Positions 7,479 to 13,387 of a stretch of 14,460 bases of DNA are shown piece after piece. A program made the translations under genes and the position numbers. Position 1 is the stretch's first letter, and each line of letters opens with the position of its first letter. The notes beneath the pieces were generated by a model that saw only the letters and a program-made list of their open reading frames with translations, did not search any database and was not told where the DNA came from. Source of the DNA: Actinomycetes bacterium (GTDB taxonomy: Bacteria > Actinomycetota > Acidimicrobiia > Acidimicrobiales > Bog-793); NCBI GenBank assembly GCA_021785095.1, contig JAJYGM010000591.1:1-14460 (forward strand), in the 5' to 3' direction.

Positions 7479-9488
7479 ATGATCGTACGCATCGTCATCG
7501 GCGGGACCCTCACGGCTCTCGCCCTCCTCCTCGCCGGGCGCCGCCTCTATCGGCTCAGCCGGCTCGTCCGCAGCGGGGTGGCGGCGCCGGGGAGGACCGG
7601 CGGCGCCGCACGCCGCCTCGGCGCCGAGATCGTCGAGGTGCTCGGCCAGCGGAAGATCCTGAAGCGCCGGCAGTCGGGAGTCCCGCACGCACTCGTGTTC
7701 TGGGGATTCCTCGTGCTCTTGTTCACCGTCGTCGAGGCGTTCGGCGACGTGCTCGGCAGCCGACGCTTCGCCATCCCGCTCATCGGCCACGCCGCTGCGC
7801 TCGGTTTCATCGAGGACCTGTTCACCCTGGTCGTCTTGGGCGGCGTCATCGCCTTCACGGTGATCCGCCTGCTCGACTCGCCGGCTCGCCGGGAGAAGAG
7901 CTCGCGTTTTTACGGCTCACACACCCGGGCGGCCTGGCTCGTCCTCGTCCTCATCTCCCTCGTCATGCTCAGCCTGCTCGGGTACCGGGCGGCACAGGTC
8001 AACACGGGCGACTTCCCCTATAGCGACTGGGCGTTCGCCTCCCATGCGCTCGGCAGCCTGCTCCACCCGCTCGGCCGAGGCGTGAACTCCGTCATCGAGA
8101 CGACCCTGCTGCTCGTCAACGTCGCAGCCATCATGGGCTTCCTCGTCTTCGTGACCTACTCCAAGCACCTGCACATCTTCCTCGCCCCTCTCAACATCGC
8201 CTTCTCGAGGCGGCCGCGGGCGCTCGGGGCGCTCGAGGTGCCGACCGCCACGGTCGGTGCCGAGCACGTCGAGCAGCTCAGCTGGAAGCAGCTCCTCGAT
8301 CTCGTCACCTGCACGGAGTGCGGGCGCTGCCAAGCAGCCTGCCCGGCCTGGACGACCAACCGGCCACTGTCTCCGAAGCTGCTCGTCATGGACCTTCGCG
8401 ACGAGCTCTTCGCAGCCTCGAACCGGCTCCTCGGAACCGACGGCGATGCCGCCCCGAGGGTCCTCGTACCCGACGTCATCCGCGCCGAGACCGTCTGGTC
8501 GTGCACGACGTGCGGGTCGTGCGTCGAGCAGTGCCCGGTCGACATCGAGCACATCGACACGATCGTCCACCTGCGGCGCCGCCTCGTCGACGAGGGACAA
8601 CTCGAGCCGGCCGTGCAGGAGGTCCTGCAGCGGATCGCACAGCAGGGGAACTCGTTCGGGAAGTCCGACAGGATGCGTGCGCGCTGGACCCGCGAGCTCG
8701 GCTTCGCCGTGAAGGACGCCCGCAAGGAGCCGGTCCGCTACCTGTGGTACGTCGGCGACTTCGCCTCCTTCGACGAGCGCCTGCAGGAGCTCTCGCGCAG
8801 CCTCGCCCACCTGCTGCAGGGTGCCGGCGTCGACTTCGGGCTGCTCTACGAGGGCGAGCGCAACGCCGGCAACGACGTCCGCCGCATCGGCGAGGAAGGG
8901 CTGTTCGAGATGCTCGTCGAGCGCAACCTCGCCACGCTCGAGCAGGCCAGCTTCGAGGAGATCTTCACCACCGACCCCCACACGTTCAACACGCTTCGAA
9001 ACGAGTATCCGGCCTACGGCCTCGACAAGCCGGTCCTCCACTACAGCCAGCTGCTCGAGCGCCTTCTCGGAAGCGGCGATCTCGTCGCCGAGCCGCTCGG
9101 CCTCCGCGTCACCTACCACGACCCGTGCTACCTCGGGAGGCACAACCGGATCACCGAGTCGCCCCGAGCCGTCCTTGCCGGCCTCGGCTGCACGCTCGTG
9201 GAGATGCCTCGCCACGGGACCAACACCTTCTGCTGCGGCGCCGGCGGAGGCCGGATCTGGATGTCGGACGACCCCTCTCTCGGTGAGCGCCCGAGCGAGA
9301 ACCGCATCCGCGAGGCGGCGGCGCTCGGCGTCGACTACTTCGTCGTCGCCTGCCCGAAGGACTACGTCATGTACTCCGACGCCGTGAAGACGACCGGGAA
9401 CGAGGACCGCCTCCAGGTGGTGGACCTCGTCCAGCTCACCGAGCGCGCTGTGCGGGCGCCGGCGCTCCTCGAACCCGAGACCGTCTGA
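7479..9488 (+). CDS. Membrane Hdr-like iron-sulfur protein, Etf:quinone oxidoreductase type (Emo/DUF224-like; possible sHdrB3-type subunit)
   Basis: The protein has 669 residues. About five hydrophobic helices (roughly 2-20, 70-90, 102-133, 150-172, 206-228) form a NarI-like cytochrome b domain with several candidate heme histidines (H70, H104, H148, H189, H196). Two [4Fe-4S] motifs follow (C278/C281/C284/C288 and C342/C345/C348/C352). The C-terminal domain is CCG-type: HDPCYLGRHN (C550), FCCGAGGG (C585, C586) and ACPKD (C625). The N-terminal CCG unit (YVGDFASF through YEGERNAGND) has lost its cysteines, and the last CxxC cysteine is replaced by D628. Proteins of this architecture next to etfBA are known as Etf-linked menaquinone reductases, so it probably passes electrons from EtfAB or from an Hdr complex to menaquinone. 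ATG 7479 has AGGA at 7471-7474. The frame is open upstream, but that region overlaps etfA and lacks a membrane-type sequence. Confidence 0.87.
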   Translation: MIVRIVIGGTLTALALLLAGRRLYRLSRLVRSGVAAPGRTGGAARRLGAEIVEVLGQRKILKRRQSGVPHALVFWGFLVLLFTVVEAFGDVLGSRRFAIPLIGHAAALGFIEDLFTLVVLGGVIAFTVIRLLDSPARREKSSRFYGSHTRAAWLVLVLISLVMLSLLGYRAAQVNTGDFPYSDWAFASHALGSLLHPLGRGVNSVIETTLLLVNVAAIMGFLVFVTYSKHLHIFLAPLNIAFSRRPRALGALEVPTATVGAEHVEQLSWKQLLDLVTCTECGRCQAACPAWTTNRPLSPKLLVMDLRDELFAASNRLLGTDGDAAPRVLVPDVIRAETVWSCTTCGSCVEQCPVDIEHIDTIVHLRRRLVDEGQLEPAVQEVLQRIAQQGNSFGKSDRMRARWTRELGFAVKDARKEPVRYLWYVGDFASFDERLQELSRSLAHLLQGAGVDFGLLYEGERNAGNDVRRIGEEGLFEMLVERNLATLEQASFEEIFTTDPHTFNTLRNEYPAYGLDKPVLHYSQLLERLLGSGDLVAEPLGLRVTYHDPCYLGRHNRITESPRAVLAGLGCTLVEMPRHGTNTFCCGAGGGRIWMSDDPSLGERPSENRIREAAALGVDYFVVACPKDYVMYSDAVKTTGNEDRLQVVDLVQLTERAVRAPALLEPETV

Positions 9489-9497
9489 GGCCCAGCC

Positions 9498-9776
9498 GTG
9501 CGCTGCCCGTTCTGCGAGGACGAAGGTGCCCCTCGCGCCCTTCACTCGCACCTCGAGGCGACCCATCCCGAGCAGGTGGTCATCACCGAGTCGTCAGGCA
9601 AGCTCGTCTACTCGGTCACCTGCCCTCGATGTGACGCGCGCTACGAGCACTCGCTGAAGGGCCGGGCCGGGACGAACGCCTTCGCCCTCGAGCACGCCCG
9701 CGAGATCCGGCTCGTCGGGTTCGACATGCTCGTCAACCACCTGATCGCCGAGCATGTCAGCGAGGAGGAGCCATGA
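9498..9776 (+). CDS. Small protein with two C2H2-like zinc-binding units, unknown function
   Basis: I do not recognise this 92-residue protein. It contains two similar halves, each opening with CPxC and closing with HLxxxH: C3/C6 with H18/H23 (CPFC ... HLEATH), and C42/C45 with H81/H86 (CPRC ... HLIAEH). The first spacing (Cx2C-x11-Hx4H) is that of a classical C2H2 zinc finger. The second has a much longer loop of 35 residues. The start is GTG 9498, ten bases after the membrane protein stop, and no other start is possible without losing the first CPxC. The stop overlaps the ATG of the first LbpA gene (ATGA), so the two are co-translated. It is unlikely to be a stand-alone regulator of distant genes; a structural, assembly or local regulatory role in the lipoyl-carrier system is possible. 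Confidence 0.75.
   Translation: MRCPFCEDEGAPRALHSHLEATHPEQVVITESSGKLVYSVTCPRCDARYEHSLKGRAGTNAFALEHAREIRLVGFDMLVNHLIAEHVSEEEP
9763..9768 (+). promoter_or_regulatory. Ribosome binding site for the first LbpA gene
   Basis: AGGAGG lies four bases before ATG 9773, inside the end of the zinc-finger gene. It would allow strong translation of the carrier. Confidence 0.6.
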
Positions 9777-10210
9777 GCACCGTCAACCAGTGTGACATCC
9801 CCGAAGACCTCTACTACCTCGTGGACAAGCACGTCTGGGCGCGGCTCGAGGGCGACACCGTCGTCGTCGGGCTCTCCGACGTCGCCCAGAGCCTCGCCAA
9901 GACGATCATCTCGGTGTCGGTGAAGGATCCCGGGCGCGCCGTGAAGAAGGGGAAGAGCATCGCGACGGTCGAGAGCGGCAAGTGGGTCGGGCCTGTCCCC
10001 TCGCCCGTGACCGGCGAGATCGTCGAGGTGAACGAGCTCCTGCGCTCGGCTCCGGCGACCCTCAACGCCGACCCGTACGGGACGGGATGGGTCGCCCGCA
10101 TCCGCTGTGACGACTGGGCCACGGATTCGGCAGACCTTCTCACGGGTCCCGAGGCGGTCGAGGCATATCGCGCCTTCCTCGACGCCGAGGGCATCCACTG
10201 CGGGGATTAG
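9773..10210 (+). CDS. lbpA: LbpA-type lipoate-binding protein (GcvH-like), first of tandem pair
   Basis: The 145-residue GcvH-like carrier has the lipoylation hairpin ESGKWVGPVPSPVTGE, modified lysine K70, followed by the DPYGTGW region. The N-terminus QCDIPEDLYYLVDKHVW, the GKW sequence at the lysine and a cysteine near the C-terminus (IHCGD, C143) are features I associate with LbpA of the sHdr sulfur-oxidising system rather than with glycine cleavage GcvH. LbpA carries the sulfur intermediate on its lipoyl arm for oxidation by the Hdr-like complex in the cytoplasm. The gene overlaps the zinc-finger gene and is followed nine bases later by a second, similar carrier. The lipoyl group would be installed by the ligase and radical SAM proteins encoded upstream. 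Confidence 0.87.
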   Translation: MSTVNQCDIPEDLYYLVDKHVWARLEGDTVVVGLSDVAQSLAKTIISVSVKDPGRAVKKGKSIATVESGKWVGPVPSPVTGEIVEVNELLRSAPATLNADPYGTGWVARIRCDDWATDSADLLTGPEAVEAYRAFLDAEGIHCGD

Positions 10211-10219
10211 AAGCATCCC

Positions 10220-10669
10220 GTGGCGACCTGGCAGGGCTGCGCCGTTCCCGAGGAGCTGCTCTACGATCTCGAGCACGACGTGTGGATCCGTCTCGAAGGA
10301 GACGAGGCTGTGCTCGGCATGACCGACGTCGCACAGACGCGCTGCGGCCGCCTCGTCCAGGTCAGCTGGAAGCAGCCGGGAGCGCGCCTTCGCAGGGGCA
10401 GGCCCGCCTGCGTGATCGAGAGCGCGAAGTGGGTCGGACCCTTTGTCGCTCCTCTCAGCGGCGAGGTGACGGAGATCAACGAGCAGCGCTTCAGCGAGGA
10501 CGTCGCGATCGCGAACCGCGATCCCTACGGGGAGGGCTGGCTCGTGCGGCTGAGGCCGAGCGACCTCGACGGCGAGCGGGGCCACCTCGTCGACGGCTCG
10601 GCGGCCTTCGAGCACTACCGGCAGCTCATCGACGAGAACGACGTGAGGTGCTTCCGCTGCGCTGACTGA
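10220..10669 (+). CDS. lbpA: LbpA-type lipoate-binding protein (GcvH-like), second of tandem pair
   Basis: This 149-residue paralogue of the preceding carrier aligns without gaps over the first 70 residues: CAVPEELLYDLEHDVW at the N-terminus and ESAKWVGPFVAPLSGE with lysine K70. The DPYGEGW region follows. It keeps C7 and has cysteines at C144 and C147 near the C-terminus (RCFRCAD). Many other positions differ, so the duplication is not recent and the two proteins may dock to different partners. The start is GTG 10220, nine bases after the previous stop, with no good Shine-Dalgarno sequence, so it may be translated mainly by ribosomes finishing the first lbpA. The function is inferred as a sulfur-carrying lipoyl protein, as for its neighbour. 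Confidence 0.86.
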   Translation: MATWQGCAVPEELLYDLEHDVWIRLEGDEAVLGMTDVAQTRCGRLVQVSWKQPGARLRRGRPACVIESAKWVGPFVAPLSGEVTEINEQRFSEDVAIANRDPYGEGWLVRLRPSDLDGERGHLVDGSAAFEHYRQLIDENDVRCFRCAD

Positions 10670-10694
10670 AGCAACCGGCTACCACAAGAGAAGG

Positions 10695-10700
10695 GGAGGA
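10695..10700 (+). promoter_or_regulatory. Ribosome binding site for the DsrE-family gene
   Basis: GGAGGA lies six bases before ATG 10707, in a 37-base purine-rich gap. It implies independent and efficient initiation of this gene. Confidence 0.55.
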
Positions 10701-10706
10701 AGGGCA

Positions 10707-11207
10707 ATGGACGAAGACAAGACCGAACGTCGCCAGAAGAGGATGGCCGTCATCTGCTGGAGCGGTGACCTCGACCGGGTGTGGCCGACGCTGATCCTCT
10801 CGACGACCGCGGCCGCGTCGGGACTCGAGGTGGACATCTTCTTCACCTTCTGGGGTCTCCGGGTGCTGCAGCGCAATGACAAGCGCATCACGGGCGTGAA
10901 CATGAAGCAGAAGATGGAGTCGGTCTTCGACCACGGCGGGACCGACCACCTCCACCTCGGCAAGCTGCACATGGGCGGGATGGGGACGATGATGATCAAG
11001 CAGCTGGCAAAGGAGTACAAGGTCGCGATGCCGACCGACCTCTTCGGCATGGCCGTCGACCTCGGAGTGCGGCTTCACCCGTGCCAGATGTCGATGGAGC
11101 TGTACGGGCTCACGAAGGAGGATTTCGTCGAGGGGCTCCAGCCTCCGATCGGTGCGGCGAGCTTCATCGACATGGCGGCCGACGCCGACATCTCGCTGTT
11201 CATCTGA
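10707..11207 (+). CDS. DsrE-family (DsrE3/DsrE_2-type) sulfur-transfer protein
   Basis: The 166-residue protein reads as a single DsrE/F-like domain. It has AVICWSGDLDRVWPTL at residues 14-29, VDIFFTFWGL at 42-51, and a C-terminal LHPCQMSMELYGL segment with the likely persulfide-carrying C126. The end (MAADADISLFI) is typical of the family. A second cysteine is C17. DsrE3-type proteins pass sulfane sulfur to or from TusA and the Hdr-like machinery and are regular partners of sHdr clusters. Here the gene directly follows the two LbpA carriers, so it probably loads or hands over sulfur in the cytoplasm. No tusA or rhodanese gene is visible in the window. The start is ATG 10707 with a strong ribosome binding site. 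Confidence 0.85.
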   Translation: MDEDKTERRQKRMAVICWSGDLDRVWPTLILSTTAAASGLEVDIFFTFWGLRVLQRNDKRITGVNMKQKMESVFDHGGTDHLHLGKLHMGGMGTMMIKQLAKEYKVAMPTDLFGMAVDLGVRLHPCQMSMELYGLTKEDFVEGLQPPIGAASFIDMAADADISLFI

Positions 11208-11232
11208 CGCCTGAGCGGCGCCGAGCGCGCTC

Positions 11233-11910
11233 TTGACGAACCATGTTGTGCAGAGCGGACGTCTGATCCTCGTGCTCGGCGACGGTCCCGTCGCCGGGAA
11301 GCTGTCGGTGCTCGCGCGCGAGATGGGGCTCACCGTCAGGACCGAGGAGGACGGTCAACTGTCACCGTCCGACCTGGCGGCGGTGGTCGTCGACCTCGCG
11401 CGGCCCTCCGCCCTCGACGAGCTCGGGTCGTGGCGGCAACGGGCGCCCGAGGCGCTGCTGGTCGCCCACCTCGCCACTCCGAGGCGAGAGCTGTGGGAGG
11501 CGGCCGAGCGCGCCGGTTGTGACCTCGTCACGAACCGGGGAGCGCTCGTCGCCCGGTTGCGCGGGCTGCTGTCGGCGGGGCCTACCGGTGGCCGCCGCCT
11601 CTTCCCCCTGATGGACGTCGCCGACGTGGCCGGCCGGCTCGGTCTCGTGCGCAGGGTGCAGGAGACACCGGTCGGACCTGTCGCGCTGTACCAGGTGGAC
11701 GGGAGGCTCAGCTGCGTCGGCGACATCTGCCCGCATGCGGGAGCCACGGTGTCGGAGGGAGAGCTCGACGGGGCTGTGGTGACGTGTCCCGGGCACGGCA
11801 GCCGTTTCGACGTGTCGACGGGCGAGCGGGTTCGCGGCCCTGCCGACTGCGAGCTGCAACGTTTCGAGGTGGTCGTCAGCGAGGGGAGGGTCCAGCTCGT
11901 CTGGACCTGA
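11233..11910 (+). CDS. Rieske [2Fe-2S] protein with receiver-like N-terminal domain
   Basis: The protein has 225 residues in two parts. Residues about 122-225 form a Rieske-type [2Fe-2S] domain with CPH (C166, H168) and CPGHGS (C185, H188), like the soluble Rieske ferredoxins that serve oxygenases or other redox enzymes. Residues about 8-113 alternate strands and helices in a way that resembles a degenerate response-regulator receiver (RLILVLGD, AAVVVDL, ALLVAHL, then AERAGCDLVTNRGAL), without an obvious phosphorylation site. No membrane anchor or Tat signal is visible, so it should be cytoplasmic. The TTG start at 11233 is weak; GTG 11248 is an alternative that changes little. It lies 25 bases after the DsrE gene in the same direction, so it may belong to the sulfur module as an electron carrier. 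That link is inference. Confidence 0.78.
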   Translation: MTNHVVQSGRLILVLGDGPVAGKLSVLAREMGLTVRTEEDGQLSPSDLAAVVVDLARPSALDELGSWRQRAPEALLVAHLATPRRELWEAAERAGCDLVTNRGALVARLRGLLSAGPTGGRRLFPLMDVADVAGRLGLVRRVQETPVGPVALYQVDGRLSCVGDICPHAGATVSEGELDGAVVTCPGHGSRFDVSTGERVRGPADCELQRFEVVVSEGRVQLVWT

Positions 11911-11953
11911 ACGCCGCCGCCAGCCGGCTCTCGAGGCCCTACGCTGCTGCACC

Positions 11954-13363
11954 GTGCCGCAGACTCGGAGCAGGGTGACAGTCGCCGACCGCCTCACGCC
12001 TCACCACCCCATCTCCTTCTGGCACGAGCAGGTGCAGCCACCTCACCGCGATCCTCTTCCCGGACCGCGCGAGGCGGACGTGTGCGTCGTCGGCGGCGGC
12101 TTCACCGGGCTCTGGACGGCTCACTCGCTTCTCAGGGCCGATCCGTCTCTCGAGGTCGTGATCCTCGAGGCGGAGAGCGTCGGCTTCGGGGCTTCGGGTC
12201 GCAACGGTGGGTGGGCCGAGGGCGCCGTCGCCGGGGACCCGGCGCACTGGGCCGCCCGCGGCGGACGTGAAGGACTTCTCGCCATGTCCCGGGCGATCCA
12301 GGAGACCGTGGACGAGATCGGTCGTGTGATCGATGCCGAAGCCATCGACTGCTCCTTCCACAAAGGTGGCACTCTCACGGTCGCTCAGACACCCCTCCAG
12401 CTGGAGAAGGTCCGCGCTCACGTCGAGGACGACCGGGCTCGGGGACTCGGTGAAGAGGACAGCGAGCTCCTCGACGCGAAGGCGACGGCCGAGCGCGTGG
12501 CGGTCGACCGTGTGATGGGTGCTCGCTACAGCCCTCACTGCGCCCGACTCCAACCAGCGAGGCTGGCCGTCGGGCTCGGCGAGGTGGTCGAACGGCTCGG
12601 CGGCACGATCTACGAGCACACCCCGGCCACCTCGATCGAACCCGGCGTCGCCCGTACGAGAGCGGGGGACGTGAGGTCTCGCTACGTCGTGCGTGCGACC
12701 GAGGCCTACACGGTCAGCTTGTCGGGAGAGCGTCGCACGATGCTTCCCGTCTCGAGCACCATGCTCGCGACAGAGGTCCTTCCAGCAGAGGTCTGGGCCG
12801 AGCTCGGGTGGGAGAACGCCGAGACGATGTTGAGCGGGGAGCGCCGTTTCGTCTACATCCAGAGGACGGGCGACGGGCGGATCGCCATCGGAGGCCGCGG
12901 GGTGCCGTATCGCTACGCGTCGCAGACGGCGGCCGAAGCGCTACCACCGCGCCAAGCGATCGAGGGCCTGCGCGAGCGGCTGGCCGATCTGTTCCCTGTG
13001 CTGGGAGACGTAGCCGTGGCGGGCTCGTGGCAGGGAGTGATGGGGGCGCCTCGCCAGTGGGCGCCCGCCGTCGGGCTGGACAGGACCACCGGGCTCGCCT
13101 TTGCGGGTGGTTACGTCGGTGAGGGTGTGGCGGCCGCCAACCTGGCTGGGAGGACTCTTGCCGATCTGATCCTCGGCCGGGACTCCGAGCTCACGAGGCT
13201 CCCGTGGGTCGGCGGGCTCGGGCGTCCCTGGCCACCGGAACCGTTGCGCTTCGTGGGCGTGCGAGGTGTGAACGCGATGATGAAGCTGGCGGATCGACAG
13301 GAGTGGCGAACGGACCGGACCTCCGTCGTCGGACGCGTGGCGCACCTCGTCTCCGGTCGCTAG
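11954..13363 (+). CDS. FAD-dependent oxidoreductase (DAO family, PuuB/DadA-like)
   Basis: The 469-residue protein has an N-terminal dinucleotide-binding fold (VCVVGGGFTGLW, glycines at 47-52, acidic E72 at the end of the second strand) and GASGRNGGW at 79-87. The latter is typical of gamma-glutamylputrescine oxidase, DadA and related amine or amino-acid oxidases. The FAD-closing segment GLAFAGGYVGEGVAAANLAG lies toward the C-terminus. It probably oxidises an amine or N-methyl amino acid using FAD; the substrate is not determinable by eye. The GTG 11954 start has no clear ribosome binding site, and GTGs a few codons later are alternatives. It could in principle accept electrons with the upstream Rieske protein, but nothing ties it to lipoate or sulfur. 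It is not a LipT-like geranylgeranyl-reductase-type flavoprotein. Confidence 0.85.
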   Translation: MPQTRSRVTVADRLTPHHPISFWHEQVQPPHRDPLPGPREADVCVVGGGFTGLWTAHSLLRADPSLEVVILEAESVGFGASGRNGGWAEGAVAGDPAHWAARGGREGLLAMSRAIQETVDEIGRVIDAEAIDCSFHKGGTLTVAQTPLQLEKVRAHVEDDRARGLGEEDSELLDAKATAERVAVDRVMGARYSPHCARLQPARLAVGLGEVVERLGGTIYEHTPATSIEPGVARTRAGDVRSRYVVRATEAYTVSLSGERRTMLPVSSTMLATEVLPAEVWAELGWENAETMLSGERRFVYIQRTGDGRIAIGGRGVPYRYASQTAAEALPPRQAIEGLRERLADLFPVLGDVAVAGSWQGVMGAPRQWAPAVGLDRTTGLAFAGGYVGEGVAAANLAGRTLADLILGRDSELTRLPWVGGLGRPWPPEPLRFVGVRGVNAMMKLADRQEWRTDRTSVVGRVAHLVSGR

Positions 13364-13387
13364 GCGCCGCGAGCACGCCGGACGCTC

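Noticed and set aside
5669..7513. Long minus-strand open frame of 614 codons antisense to etfBA, with similar ones at 7917-9566, 3241-4359 and 868-1773
   Set aside because: These are expected in very GC-rich coding DNA. The + strand frames carry clear family motifs throughout, and the antisense products are Arg/Asp/Glu/Gly-rich with no recognisable domain.
11208..11232. Possible terminator or operator: a perfect 10-base palindrome GAGCGCGCTC at 11223-11232 just before the Rieske start
   Set aside because: It has no loop and no T run, and such short palindromes are common in this composition. I do not call it functional.
11954..13363. LipT-like flavoprotein belonging to the lipoate block
   Set aside because: The GASGRNGGW motif and layout are those of PuuB/DadA-like oxidases, and the gene is far from the assembly block with no coupling to it.
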